A DNA stretch of 64,000 nt, from positions 1 to 64,000 of the forward strand of contig NZ_BAGM01000091.1 in NCBI RefSeq assembly GCF_000308855.1. Reading direction: 5' to 3'. This DNA is from Nocardia veterana NBRC 100344 (GTDB lineage: Bacteria; Actinomycetota; Actinomycetes; Mycobacteriales; Mycobacteriaceae). Below, in pieces: positions 1 to 8,606 of the stretch (position 1 is the stretch's first letter; the number at the start of each line of letters is the position of its first letter). A program made the position numbers and the translations under genes. Under the pieces are notes generated by a model, which was given only the letters and a program-made list of their open reading frames with translations, searched no databases and had not been told where the DNA came from.

Positions 1-593
1 GGCCGACGCGGAATCGGACCGGAACCGCCGGGCAGCGGACCGGCCGGGGTGCGCGGAATCGCGCCGGTCCCCCCCGGTGCGGGGCGACCGGGAGGAGGGC
101 CCGCCGGAATTCGAGGAATCGGCCCGGTGTCCTCGACATCGCGCGGATCGGGTAAGGCCGCGTCACCCAGGGCGTCGCCGTGCGAAAAACCATTGGGGGG
201 GAACCCATTTCGACGATATTCACCGGAGGGGGCACGCCCCCCGGGTGCACCCGGGTGCGGATGATCGCCCGGATAGCCCGGTACTACCGGCTCCGGGTCG
301 GGCCGGCCGTGTCGGCCGTGCCGTCCGCCGGGCTGCTCGGAAAGCGGTTCGGGCCGGTACTGCGGCTCGGAATAGCCCGGCGCATAAGCGGGTTCGTGAT
401 AACCCTCCCCTGGGTCGGCGGCGTGATGAGCACCGGCGCGTTGCGCGTAACCGCCTTCGGCGTAATAGGCCCGGGCATCGCCGTACTCCGGAGCGGCGGC
501 ACCGTAGCCGAATTCGTCGCGGCCGAAATCGTCGGGGGCGAAATCCTCGCGCTCCGCATCGTGATCGGAGCGATGATCGCCACGGCCGAACAT
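1..593 (-). CDS. Pro/Gly/Tyr-rich protein, N-terminal part; probably the DUF3710 gene that follows dut
   Basis: A reading frame starts at ATG 593 and stays open to the left edge, giving 197 residues of an incomplete protein. It begins MFGRGDHRSDHDAERED and continues as a low-complexity region rich in Gly, Pro, Tyr, His and Arg, with repeats of the type GPIPR and AIPRTPAGP. A GGAGG lies 7 bases before the start, and an in-frame ATG at 599 is an alternative. The start follows the dut stop codon almost directly, so the two are probably co-transcribed. In mycobacteria the gene after dut encodes a DUF3710 protein that also begins MFGR. That conserved domain would lie beyond the edge and is not seen here, so the identity is inferred from position and start only. 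Confidence 0.6.
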   Translation of the reverse strand, partial: MFGRGDHRSDHDAEREDFAPDDFGRDEFGYGAAAPEYGDARAYYAEGGYAQRAGAHHAADPGEGYHEPAYAPGYSEPQYRPEPLSEQPGGRHGRHGRPDPEPVVPGYPGDHPHPGAPGGRAPSGEYRRNGFPPNGFSHGDALGDAALPDPRDVEDTGPIPRIPAGPPPGRPAPGGTGAIPRTPAGPLPGGSGPIPRR

Positions 594-595
594 GG

Positions 596-1093
596 TCATA
601 CCTCCCCTCCGGCGATGTCCGGCCCGCCGGTCTGCCGGGTCAGGCTGTGGTGGCCACCGCTGGACCCGTAACCGCCTGCGCCACGCGAAGTCTCGTCGAG
701 TTGCTCGACCTCGACGAAATCCACCAACTCCACCCGCTGCACCAGCAGTTGCGCGATCCGATCGCCGCGACGCAACTGGATCGGCGTGCGCGGGTCGTGG
801 TTGATCAGGCAGACCTTGATCTCGCCCCGGTACCCCGCGTCGACCGTGCCCGGCGTGTTCACGATCGACAGACCCGTCTTCGCCGCCAAGCCGGACCGGG
901 GATGGATCAGGCCGACGGTGCCCACCGGCAACGCGACGGCGATTCCGGTACCGACGAGCACCCGCTCGCCCGGCTCCAGGATGACGTCTTCGGTGGTGCA
1001 CAAATCCACACCGGCATCTCCGGGGTGCGCACGCGTGGGCACCGGGACGCCGGGATCTAGCCGCAGCAGAGGTATGGGTGCAATTCCGGTCAC
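596..1093 (-). CDS. dut: Deoxyuridine 5'-triphosphate nucleotidohydrolase (dUTPase)
   Basis: This enzyme hydrolyses dUTP to dUMP and pyrophosphate, keeping uracil out of DNA and feeding dTMP synthesis. From GTG 1093 the protein is 165 residues, the size of a trimeric dUTPase. All five family motifs are visible: GDAGVDL near residue 25, HPRSGLA near 64, [13 protein letters not shown] near 82 (the catalytic Asp motif), RRGDRIAQL near 107 and the Gly-rich tail motif [11 protein letters not shown] near 139. The C-terminus is about ten residues longer than in mycobacteria. The frame is open further upstream to 1477, but homology begins at about the GTG chosen here. The downstream proline-rich gene begins at the stop codon. 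Confidence 0.96.
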   Translation of the reverse strand: MTGIAPIPLLRLDPGVPVPTRAHPGDAGVDLCTTEDVILEPGERVLVGTGIAVALPVGTVGLIHPRSGLAAKTGLSIVNTPGTVDAGYRGEIKVCLINHDPRTPIQLRRGDRIAQLLVQRVELVDFVEVEQLDETSRGAGGYGSSGGHHSLTRQTGGPDIAGGEV

Positions 1094-1231
1094 GTCCAGC
1101 GAGCCTACGCGTTGCGCGCCATGATCGTGGCAGCGCCGGGCCGCGACTCGGCGGTGTGCATCGGACCCGGTGTGGCGTGCGCCGCAGCGGCTCCCGGCGG
1201 TATCGAATATGTCGGCCTGACCTAGTCTGAT

Positions 1232-1765
1232 GTGGTGTCCGACCAGTCCCAGTCCACGCCTCCGCACGAGTCCGCCGCGCCCGCGTCGGGCAGCGCCCCA
1301 GCCCCCGTCTATTCCGAACGGCTGTGGGTGCCGCTGTGGTGGTGGCCGATAGCGCTGGGCATCACCGGACTGCTCGCTGCCGAGATTCACATGGGCGCTC
1401 CCGGGATCCGGGCCTGGCTGCCCTACGTCCTGCTGTTCCCGGTTCCGGTGTGGGCGCTGCTGTGGGTCAGCCGCCACCGAGTGGAAGTGGCGCCGGATGC
1501 CGACGGCATCCTCGAATTACGCGCGGACCGGGCCCACCTGCCGGTAACGTATGTATCCCGGGCAGTGGCGGTTCCGGCCAGCGCCAAGAGCGCGGCGCTG
1601 GGTCGTCAGCTCGACCCGGCCGCATTCGTCCAGCATCGACCCTGGATCGGGCCCATGGTCCTACTCGTCCTCGACGATCCGGACGATCCCGCTCCGTACT
1701 GGCTGGTCAGCACGCGTAAACCCGAGCAGGTGCTGGCCGCGCTCGGCGTGCCGAGCGCGGGCTGA
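1232..1765 (+). CDS. DUF3093 membrane protein
   Basis: A 177-residue protein from GTG 1232; the adjacent GTG at 1235 is equally possible. A Pro/Ser-rich head of about 27 residues precedes the motif [12 protein letters not shown] and two hydrophobic segments (about residues 33-50 and 60-80). A soluble C-terminal half follows, of about 95 residues and beta-rich in appearance. This architecture and the Y-x-E-R-L-W-V-P motif are those of DUF3093, an actinobacterial family of unknown function. It is divergent from dut, as in mycobacteria, where the same neighbour is found. No catalytic residues are recognisable. Confidence 0.85.
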   Translation: MVSDQSQSTPPHESAAPASGSAPAPVYSERLWVPLWWWPIALGITGLLAAEIHMGAPGIRAWLPYVLLFPVPVWALLWVSRHRVEVAPDADGILELRADRAHLPVTYVSRAVAVPASAKSAALGRQLDPAAFVQHRPWIGPMVLLVLDDPDDPAPYWLVSTRKPEQVLAALGVPSAG

Positions 1766-1828
1766 CGGAACCTGCCGGGTTGTTCGTCGTCGTTTCGTTC
1801 TGTCGTGCCCGCCGCGGAGATTCTCCGC

Positions 1829-2131
1829 TCAGGCTGCACAATCCATGCAGATCATCTGCCCGCCGGCTTCGCTGGCGAGTCTGCTGCGGTGGTGAACCAG
1901 GAAGCAGCTCGAACAGGTGAACTCGTCGGCCTGCTTCGGGATCACCCGGACCGAGAGCACCTCCTCGGACAGATCCGCGCCGGGAAGTTCGAACGACTCC
2001 GCGGTATCGGATTCGTCGATATCCACGACGGCGGACGCGGCCTCGTTGCGACGAGCCTTCAGCTCCTCGAGCGAGTCCTCCGACACCTCGTCGGATTCAC
2101 TGCGCCTAGGTGCGTCATAGTCGGTTGCCAT
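1829..2131 (-). CDS. DUF4193 family protein
   Basis: A 100-residue acidic protein from ATG 2131, preceded by a GAGGGGA ribosome-binding site. It starts MATDYDAPRR, has an acidic middle with the stretch DEVSEDSLEELKARR, and ends with two Cys pairs, FTCSSCFLVHH and MICMDCAA. The CxxC...CxxC spacing suggests a small zinc-binding fold. DUF4193 is conserved in the neighbourhood of dut and cei in mycobacteria and nocardiae. I know of no demonstrated function, and none can be read from the sequence. Confidence 0.9.
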   Translation of the reverse strand: MATDYDAPRRSESDEVSEDSLEELKARRNEAASAVVDIDESDTAESFELPGADLSEEVLSVRVIPKQADEFTCSSCFLVHHRSRLASEAGGQMICMDCAA

Positions 2132-2637
2132 GTCGTCTTCCCCTCGTCCTTACTCCGTATATCCCGGACCGGCCCCACCGCGTCGATCCCTTTCGGAATC
2201 GGCTCGGCGACCACCGTCCCGCCGTGGTGCACGTCACGTGTACACCGCTCGCCGCCCGGCCGGATCACCGAGATCCATACCGGATCGCGCTCGGTCAACG
2301 CAGGACATGTCCTGGTTGTTCCCGAAATCGCTTCCCTGATTCACATCAGCCGATTCGAATCGGGCCGCCAGACAATAGCGGACCCTGGAGCAAAAGTCGC
2401 AATCAAAACACAAGCGAGTCGAAACCGACGGGTAATCGTCACTGCGACCCCGGTCGGGACACGTTATGCGGCCGTCCCGTGTTCCCCGGTTTCCCCGGGC
2501 GTGACCCGACCGCGATGCGGATCGGCCTTCGGTTGCTCGTCACGCCGATATCTCTATCGCATCCGGACCCGATTTCCGCGCCGCAGCGCCGGGCGAGGTG
2601 TCCGCATGCGTGACTGTGGCCCGTCAACTCGTAAGGT
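2132..2637. other. Divergent intergenic region between DUF4193 gene and cei
   Basis: About 500 bases with no convincing gene on either strand. It must hold the promoters for the DUF4193 gene (leftward) and cei (rightward). The GC content dips around 2330-2440. The sequence TATATAC, read on the minus strand about 30 bases before the DUF4193 start, could serve as a -10 element, but I see no paired -35. No RNA gene or strong hairpin was recognised. Confidence 0.4.
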
Positions 2638-3321
2638 GTGCGTGTGGTTTCACTGATCACCGAAGGCAGCGCGGTCGACGCCAAGGGCCGCCCATTTCTG
2701 CGACGCCGCTACCAGCCGTGGGTCGCGCTCATCGCGGTGCTGGCCCTCATCTGCGCCATCGTGTGGATCAAGGCGCTGACCACCGCCGATACCGGCCATA
2801 CCGCGATGGCCTGCAATTCGCCCGCACCCGCCGCGGATCCGAACGCGCCGCAACCGGCGCAGCTGGGCCAGGTGGTGTCGCCGTCACGACTGCACGATGT
2901 CGAACCGGCTCCGCTGGCGCAGGCCAAGGTCCGGGTATTGAACGCCTCGGGTCAGCGCGGCCTCGCCGAACACATCGCGTCGAAACTCGGTGACTACGGC
3001 TTTGCGAGCCCGCCGGCGCCGGTATTCGGCAACGACCAGGTGTATGTCAACGGCGATCTGGTATGCACCGGCCAGATCCGGTACGGGGTCAACGGGCGCC
3101 CGGCGGCCGCGTCGGTGCAGCTGGTGGCTCCCTGCGCGGAGCTGATCGAGGATCAGCGCACCGACGACACCGTCGACCTCGCGCTCGGCTCGCTGTTCGG
3201 CAACGATCTGCAGCCCAGCACCGACGCCGAGGAAGTGTTGCGCGCGTTGAAGAATCCGGCGCCGGGCGGTCCGGACGTCGACTCCGCACTGCTGGAGGCC
3301 GCCCGCACCGCCCGCTGCTGA
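2638..3321 (+). CDS. cei: Cell envelope integrity protein Cei (LytR_C domain)
   Basis: The 227-residue product begins at GTG 2638. It has a short cytoplasmic head with FLRRRYQPW, one membrane anchor (about residues 28-46), a Pro/Ala linker and an extracytoplasmic LytR C-terminal domain starting near KVRVLNASGQRGLAEHIASK (about residue 97). The M. tuberculosis counterpart Cei is needed for normal envelope permeability and virulence. Unlike LytR-CpsA-Psr ligases, the protein has no LCP catalytic domain, only the accessory domain. The position between DUF4193 and suhB matches mycobacteria and supports the symbol. Four Cys residues in the external part could form disulfides. Confidence 0.88.
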   Translation: MRVVSLITEGSAVDAKGRPFLRRRYQPWVALIAVLALICAIVWIKALTTADTGHTAMACNSPAPAADPNAPQPAQLGQVVSPSRLHDVEPAPLAQAKVRVLNASGQRGLAEHIASKLGDYGFASPPAPVFGNDQVYVNGDLVCTGQIRYGVNGRPAAASVQLVAPCAELIEDQRTDDTVDLALGSLFGNDLQPSTDAEEVLRALKNPAPGGPDVDSALLEAARTARC

Positions 3322-3368
3322 CGCCCCGCCGGCGGACAGGCGACATTCGGGCAGGCGGATCTCAGGGC

Positions 3369-4280
3369 TCAGGGCTCGGGGATCGGCGCGCTCACCCCGA
3401 GACGCTCGAACAGGTCGGCCAGCTCGTCGGCGATACCGGGCGCCGCGGCGACGGTGAGCTCGCCCTGTGCCCCCGTGGAATCCGCCCCCGGCAGCCGCAG
3501 CACCGCGCCCGCCTCGGCGGCGATCAGGGCGCCGGCCGCCCAGTCCCACGGGTTGAGGCCGTGCTCGTAGTGCGCGTCCACGCGTCCGGCCGCCACCATG
3601 CACAGATCCAGGGCGGCCGAGCCGATCCGCCGGATATCGCGCACGCGGGGCAGCAGCCGCGCCACCAGTTCGCCCTGCCGCTCGCGGCGGGCCGCACCGT
3701 AGCCGAAGCCGGTCGCCACCAACGCCAGCCGCGCGGAGTCGACATCGTTGCAGCGCAACGGAATCACCGTGCCGTCCGATTCGGTCCGGGTGGCGCCGGC
3801 GCCGAGTCCGGCGCTGTAGGTCACCGCTGCGGCCACATCGACGACGGCGCCGGCCACCGAACGGCCACCGCGCATCGCCGCCACCGAGACCGCGTACGCC
3901 GGGATGCCGTAGACGAAGTTGACGGTTCCGTCGATCGGGTCGACCACCCAGACGATCTCGGTGTCCCCGCCCAGGCTACCGCCGCCCTCCTCGCCGAAAA
4001 CCGGCTCGCCCGGCCGGGCCTGCGCCAGCAGGGACCGGATCAGCCGTTCCGTTTCGGTGTCGACCACCGTGACCGGGTCGGTCGGGGTCGATTTGGTACG
4101 GACCGACCCGTCCTCGGAGCGGCCGGGCCCGAATACCTCCGGGCGGCGGTTACGCACGTGCGCGGCCGCGGTTTCGGCCAGATACACTGCGACACGGCGT
4201 AATTCGGCGATGTCGGCGGGGTCGAGGACGGGCGGGTCGCCGATCTCGGCGGGTGAATTCGTCTCGGGCACGGCTTCCAT
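3369..4280 (-). CDS. suhB: Inositol-1-monophosphatase family phosphatase (SuhB-like)
   Basis: A 303-residue Mg2+- and Li+-sensitive type phosphatase. Metal and catalytic motifs are intact: GEEGG at 96-100, DPIDGTVNF with Asp114 and Asp117, and WDWAAG with Asp246. Members hydrolyse myo-inositol 1-phosphate, which in this group of bacteria feeds phosphatidylinositol, mannosides and mycothiol. The frame is open upstream to 4667, but ATG 4280 gives the family length; the upstream stretch lies inside the divergent ppgK gene. The order cei-suhB-ppgK-sigA is the mycobacterial one. Substrate specificity within the inositol phosphatase/FBPase/PAP superfamily cannot be settled from sequence alone. Confidence 0.92.
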   Translation of the reverse strand: MEAVPETNSPAEIGDPPVLDPADIAELRRVAVYLAETAAAHVRNRRPEVFGPGRSEDGSVRTKSTPTDPVTVVDTETERLIRSLLAQARPGEPVFGEEGGGSLGGDTEIVWVVDPIDGTVNFVYGIPAYAVSVAAMRGGRSVAGAVVDVAAAVTYSAGLGAGATRTESDGTVIPLRCNDVDSARLALVATGFGYGAARRERQGELVARLLPRVRDIRRIGSAALDLCMVAAGRVDAHYEHGLNPWDWAAGALIAAEAGAVLRLPGADSTGAQGELTVAAAPGIADELADLFERLGVSAPIPEP

Positions 4281-4398
4281 CCGACCACAGATCCGTCCGG
4301 ACTCGCATCCGCTCTCGCGCGGCGGCGCGCCGCCCGCGGTGTAACGTGCCGCTGGCACCGTCATCGGCCTATGACCACAGGGAACGAGGGAGTTCGCG

Positions 4399-5157
4399 AT
4401 GTCCGCTCGGGGGCAAGCATTCGGAATCGATATCGGCGGTAGTGGGGTGAAGGGGGCGGTGGTCGACCTCGCCACCGGTGACCTCGCCCACGAGCGGATC
4501 AAGATCTCCACACCGCATCCCGCCACCCCGAACGCCATCGCCGAGACGGTCGCGCAACTCGTCGCCAAGGCCGACTGGGACGGTCCGGTCGGACTGACCC
4601 TGCCGAGCGTGGTGGTCAACGGCATCGCCCGCACGGCCGCCAACATCGACAAGAGCTGGATCGACACCGACGCCCGTCAGCTGTTCTCCCTGGCATTGGG
4701 CGGGCGCGACGTGGTGGTCCTCAATGACGCCGACGCCGCGGGCCTGGCCGAGGACCGCTACGGCGCCGCCCGCAATATCGACGGCCTGGTGATGCTGCTG
4801 ACCTTCGGGACGGGCATCGGCTCGGCGCTGCTACATCACGGCGTTCTCGTTCCGAACACCGAACTCGGTCATCTCGAGGTGCACGGCAAGGAGGCCGAAC
4901 ATCGGGCGGCCTCCTCGGTGAAGGAACGAAAGAATTTGTCGTACAAGGAGTGGGCCGCGGAGGTGTCCAAGGTATTGATCACCCTCGAGGATCTGTTCTG
5001 GCCGACGGTCTTCGTCGCCGGCGGCGGGATCAGCCGCGATGCCGAACACTGGATCCCCTTGCTGGCCAATCGGACTCCCGTGGTGGCCGCTCATCTGCGG
5101 AATACCGCGGGTATCGTCGGCGCCGCGATGGCCGTCGATAGCGGGATCGCACCGTGA
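4399..5157 (+). CDS. ppgK: Polyphosphate glucokinase (ROK family)
   Basis: Phosphorylates glucose to glucose 6-phosphate with inorganic polyphosphate or ATP as donor. The 252 residues open with the phosphate-binding loop FGIDIGGSGVKGAVVD (about 8-23). The sugar-binding/catalytic stretch VVLNDADAAGLAEDRYG follows at about 110, then the second phosphate loop TFGTGIGSAL (about 135) and ELGHLEVHGKEAEHRAA. The HGKEAEHRAA segment is typical of actinobacterial polyphosphate glucokinases rather than ATP-only ROK kinases. ATG 4399 follows a GAACGAGGGAG ribosome-binding stretch. It lies directly before sigA, as in M. tuberculosis, apparently as a separate transcription unit. Confidence 0.95.
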   Translation: MSARGQAFGIDIGGSGVKGAVVDLATGDLAHERIKISTPHPATPNAIAETVAQLVAKADWDGPVGLTLPSVVVNGIARTAANIDKSWIDTDARQLFSLALGGRDVVVLNDADAAGLAEDRYGAARNIDGLVMLLTFGTGIGSALLHHGVLVPNTELGHLEVHGKEAEHRAASSVKERKNLSYKEWAAEVSKVLITLEDLFWPTVFVAGGGISRDAEHWIPLLANRTPVVAAHLRNTAGIVGAAMAVDSGIAP

Positions 5158-5190
5158 GCACTCGTTGCCGATAGTTACAATGGAACGAGA

Positions 5191-5231
5191 CCGGCGGTGA
5201 GCCGGAAAACGACCCCGGCACGAGAGCCGGG
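5191..5231 (+). terminator. Two tandem hairpins between ppgK and sigA
   Basis: The first hairpin is CCGGC-ggtga-GCCGG (5191-5205), followed by AAAA. The second is CCCGGC-acgaga-GCCGGG (5214-5231), followed by TTTAA. The second resembles a weak intrinsic terminator for ppgK. Both lie upstream of sigA and could also sit in its leader if transcription enters from ppgK. Confidence 0.5.
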
Positions 5232-5308
5232 TTTAACCCCGACAGAACCGCTCCGCCGGATGATTACTCTGGCGTGACGCCGCACGAGACCGTCACGAAA
5301 GGGCGTAC

Positions 5309-6691
5309 GTGGTAGCCACGAATACCCGACAGACCGCCGAATCGGCCGACGCTGCCGACTCCGCAGAAAGCACCGCAGCACGGCCGGTCCGCAAGGCTGC
5401 CGCAAAAAAGGCCCCGGCCAAGAAGGCCGCCGCGAAGAAGGCACCCGCCAAGAAGGCGGGAGCCAAGGCTGCGAAGAAAGCACCCGCCAAGAAGGCCACC
5501 ACCAAGAAGGCGGCCCCCGGTGCGGACAACGAGACCGACGAACCTCTCGACGACGAGTCGCTGGAACTCGACGACCTGGGCGACCTGGAGGTTTCCGAGG
5601 ACGATCTGAGCGATGAGGGCGACGACCTGGTCGAAGAGGTCGCCGAGGAGGAGGCCGAGGACGAGGAGGCCGACGAGCCGTCGGAGAAGGACAAGGCCTC
5701 CGGCGACTTCGTCTGGGACGAGGAGGAATCCGAGGCGCTGCGGCAGGCCCGCAAGGACGCCGAGCTCACCGCCTCCGCGGACTCGGTGCGCGCCTACCTC
5801 AAGCAGATCGGCAAGGTCGCGCTGCTCAACGCGGAAGAGGAGGTCGAACTCGCCAAGCGGATCGAGGCCGGCCTCTACGCCACCGAGAAGCTGCGCGAAT
5901 TCGCGGACAAGGGTGAGAAGCTGCCCGTGGCCACCCGCCGCGACCTGCAATGGATCATGCGCGACGGGAACCGGGCCAAGAATCACCTGCTCGAGGCCAA
6001 CCTGCGGCTGGTCGTCTCGCTGGCCAAGCGCTACACCGGCCGCGGTATGGCGTTCCTGGACCTGATCCAGGAGGGCAACCTGGGTCTGATCCGCGCGGTG
6101 GAGAAGTTCGACTACACCAAGGGCTACAAGTTCTCCACGTACGCCACCTGGTGGATTCGGCAGGCCATCACCCGCGCGATGGCCGATCAGGCTCGCACCA
6201 TCCGCATTCCGGTGCACATGGTCGAGGTCATCAACAAGCTGGGGCGGATCCAGCGTGAGCTGCTGCAGGACCTGGGTCGCGAGCCCACGCCCGAAGAGCT
6301 CGCCAAGGAAATGGACATCACCCCGGAGAAGGTCCTCGAGATCCAGCAGTATGCGCGCGAGCCCATCTCGCTGGACCAGACCATCGGTGACGAGGGCGAT
6401 TCCCAGCTCGGCGATTTCATCGAGGATTCCGAGGCGGTCGTCGCGGTCGACGCGGTGAGCTTCACACTGCTGCAGGACCAGTTGCAGTCGGTGCTGGAGA
6501 CGTTGTCCGAACGCGAGGCGGGCGTGGTCCGGCTGCGCTTCGGCCTGACCGACGGCCAGCCGCGCACCCTCGACGAGATCGGCCAGGTGTACGGGGTCAC
6601 CCGGGAACGCATCCGGCAGATCGAGTCGAAGACCATGAGCAAGCTGCGCCACCCCAGCCGCTCCCAGGTTTTGCGCGACTACCTGGACTGA
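5309..6691 (+). CDS. sigA: Primary (housekeeping) RNA polymerase sigma factor
   Basis: Directs RNA polymerase to housekeeping promoters. The 460-residue protein starts at GTG 5309 behind GAAAGGG. An unusual head (about residues 27-75) consists of [11 protein letters not shown] repeats and is followed by an acidic region. The conserved core begins near [17 protein letters not shown] (region 1.2). It continues through regions 2.1-2.4, with [19 protein letters not shown], region 3, and region 4.2, with [31 protein letters not shown] split across the helix-turn-helix. The C-terminus is complete. A perfect hairpin terminates the gene. Its paralogue sigB lies about 20 kb downstream, as in mycobacteria, and is shorter because it lacks this head. 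Confidence 0.97.
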   Translation: MVATNTRQTAESADAADSAESTAARPVRKAAAKKAPAKKAAAKKAPAKKAGAKAAKKAPAKKATTKKAAPGADNETDEPLDDESLELDDLGDLEVSEDDLSDEGDDLVEEVAEEEAEDEEADEPSEKDKASGDFVWDEEESEALRQARKDAELTASADSVRAYLKQIGKVALLNAEEEVELAKRIEAGLYATEKLREFADKGEKLPVATRRDLQWIMRDGNRAKNHLLEANLRLVVSLAKRYTGRGMAFLDLIQEGNLGLIRAVEKFDYTKGYKFSTYATWWIRQAITRAMADQARTIRIPVHMVEVINKLGRIQRELLQDLGREPTPEELAKEMDITPEKVLEIQQYAREPISLDQTIGDEGDSQLGDFIEDSEAVVAVDAVSFTLLQDQLQSVLETLSEREAGVVRLRFGLTDGQPRTLDEIGQVYGVTRERIRQIESKTMSKLRHPSRSQVLRDYLD

Positions 6692-6702
6692 TACCGAACC
6701 GC

Positions 6703-6745
6703 TACGACGATGGCGCCGAGGCTCGACCTCGGCGCCATCGTCGTA
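6703..6745 (+). terminator. sigA terminator hairpin
   Basis: A perfect inverted repeat: left arm ACGACGATGGCGCCGAGG from 6704, loop CTCGA, right arm ending at 6744. The stem is 18 bp with no mismatch and no T-run, as is common in actinobacteria. It starts 12 bases after the sigA stop codon. It also rules out the apparent upstream start at 6710 for the next gene, because that codon lies inside the stem. Confidence 0.85.
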
Positions 6746-6787
6746 TGTGCGGGCCATGGCACCGCGCGGCCAATAGGCTGGGCTGTC

Positions 6788-8377
6788 GTGGATCAGTTGG
6801 TGTTGGTGTTCGTACTGGCGTTCGCGACGATCCTGGCGCAGCCGTTGGGCAGACGTATCGGTCTGGCACCCGCGGTGCTGATGACGATCTTCGGCCTGAT
6901 CATGGCCGTGCTGCCGTTCGTCCCGAATATCGCGCTGGCGCCGGATCTGATCCTGCCGCTGGTGCTGCCTCCGCTGCTGTACGCGTCCGCGCGCCGGACC
7001 TCCTGGCAGCAGTTCGCCTCCAACGCCGGCGCGATTCTGCTGCGCGCGGTCGGCCTGGTGGTGGCGACGGCGGCCGCGGTCGCGGCGATCTTCCATCTCT
7101 GGTACCCGGCCCTGCCGGTGGGCACCGCCTTCGCGCTCGGCGCGGTGGTGGCGCCCCCGGATCCGGTGGCGGTGAGCGCGATGGCCGACCGGCTCGGGCT
7201 GCCGCGGCGTCTGGTCGCCGTGCTGGAGGGCGAGGGACTGTTCAACGACGTGACGGCCGTCGTGATCTACGACGTGGCGGTGCACGCGGTGGTCACCGGA
7301 CATTTCTCCACCTGGCGAACCGCGGTGGATTTCGTCGTGTCCGCGGTGGTCGCGGTGGCGGTCGGGCTGGCGCTGGGCTGGGCCGGCAGCGCCCTGATGC
7401 GGCGGCTGACCGAAGCGCCGTGGCAGGTCGCCCTGGGATTGCTGTTGCCGTTCGCCGCCTACGGCCTGGCCGAGGCCGCGCACGGATCGGCGGTGCTGGC
7501 CGTATTGGTGTGCGCCCTGTATCTGACCGATGCGGCAACGGATTTCAGCGATGTGGGCTACCGGATCGTGGGCGATTCCTTCTGGGACGTCATCGACATG
7601 TTGGTGACCGGATTCGCCTTCGGACTGGTCGGCCTGGAGCTCAGTACCGTGCTGGCCACCACGGGACCGGATTGGCCGCGGCTGCTGGGCGGCGCGGCGG
7701 CGGTGGTCGGCGTCGTCGTGGGATTGCGGCTGCTGTGGTTGCTGGCCAGTACCGGGCTGTTCCGTGGCTGGTGGCGACGCCGACGAGTGGACGAGCCCTA
7801 TACCTGGCGCGAAACGGTGGTCACCTGGTGGGCCGGGATGCGCGGGGTGGTGACGGTGGCCCTGGCGCTGGCCTTGCCGCTGACCACGGATGCCGGCGCG
7901 GATTTTCCCGGCCGCACCGAGGTGCTGTTCATCTCGTTCGTCGTCGTCCTGTTCACGCTGCTGCTGCAGGGGCCGACCCTGCCCCTGGTGGTTCGGTGGA
8001 CCGGGGTGCAGGCCGATACCGAGGTCGAGCGGGACCTGGAACGGCGGCTGTGGACGCGGATCCTGCGCGCCGAACTGGTCCGGCTGGAGGAGATCGCCGA
8101 CAACGAGGATCTGCCCGACGAGGTCTACCAGCGGCTGCGCGACAGCGTGGAACGGCGGCTGGTGCGCGCGGATCCGGAGGCCGCCGAGGCCGCCGACGGA
8201 AGCAAGGCCGTGGAACACGCGATGCGGCTGACCGGCAAGTTGCGCACGATCAGCAACGAGGTTCTCGACGCGGGCCGCAGCGAAGCGCTGGCCGCGCGGC
8301 GCGAACCCGATATGCCGCCGGATCTGGTGGACCGGGTGATGCGCCGCCTGGATCTGCGCCCACCCCCGCTGCTGTGA
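6788..8377 (+). CDS. CPA1-family Na+/H+ antiporter
   Basis: A 529-residue membrane antiporter of the NhaP/YjcE type, exchanging external protons for cytoplasmic Na+ (or K+). GTG 6788 (MDQLVLVFVLAF) is chosen because the longer frame begins within the sigA terminator stem. About twelve membrane spans fill residues 1-410. Family signatures are PPDPVAVSAM near 123 and EGEGLFNDVTAVVIYD near 147, where the Asp residues form the cation site. A charged helical cytoplasmic tail (about 420-529) follows, with RLEEIADNEDLPDEVYQ and DLVDRVMRRLDLRPP; such tails regulate CPA1 exchangers. Ion preference cannot be deduced. The gene appears monocistronic. Confidence 0.9.
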   Translation: MDQLVLVFVLAFATILAQPLGRRIGLAPAVLMTIFGLIMAVLPFVPNIALAPDLILPLVLPPLLYASARRTSWQQFASNAGAILLRAVGLVVATAAAVAAIFHLWYPALPVGTAFALGAVVAPPDPVAVSAMADRLGLPRRLVAVLEGEGLFNDVTAVVIYDVAVHAVVTGHFSTWRTAVDFVVSAVVAVAVGLALGWAGSALMRRLTEAPWQVALGLLLPFAAYGLAEAAHGSAVLAVLVCALYLTDAATDFSDVGYRIVGDSFWDVIDMLVTGFAFGLVGLELSTVLATTGPDWPRLLGGAAAVVGVVVGLRLLWLLASTGLFRGWWRRRRVDEPYTWRETVVTWWAGMRGVVTVALALALPLTTDAGADFPGRTEVLFISFVVVLFTLLLQGPTLPLVVRWTGVQADTEVERDLERRLWTRILRAELVRLEEIADNEDLPDEVYQRLRDSVERRLVRADPEAAEAADGSKAVEHAMRLTGKLRTISNEVLDAGRSEALAARREPDMPPDLVDRVMRRLDLRPPPLL

Positions 8378-8606
8378 GATTGCGGTGGTGCCGCCGACCG
8401 GGACGCCTCGTCAACCGTGCTGAACAGGACCGATGATCCGCCACCGGCTCCGACCCATCCACTGCGAGCTGGGCACACAGCTCAGCAAATACGAGCTAAT
8501 TTCCCGGACAATGCTTCTCTAAATTTACTACCAGCGGGTATATCGCTAGTGTGCGGAGCGTCACCGGCGTGTGATGCGGTGACGACGATTCTGGCAAGGA
8601 GTCCGC

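Noticed and set aside
5405-5515. Tandem repeat or CRISPR-like array
   Set aside because: The repeats encode the Lys/Ala-rich SigA head in frame and have no spacers of constant length.
6710-6787. N-terminal extension of the CPA1 antiporter from an upstream ATG
   Set aside because: The ATG lies inside the perfect sigA terminator stem, so GTG 6788 is preferred.
5264-8218. A 984-residue minus-strand frame opposite sigA and the CPA1 antiporter
   Set aside because: Its sequence mirrors the codon pattern of the plus-strand genes and is low-complexity Gln/Arg/His-rich.
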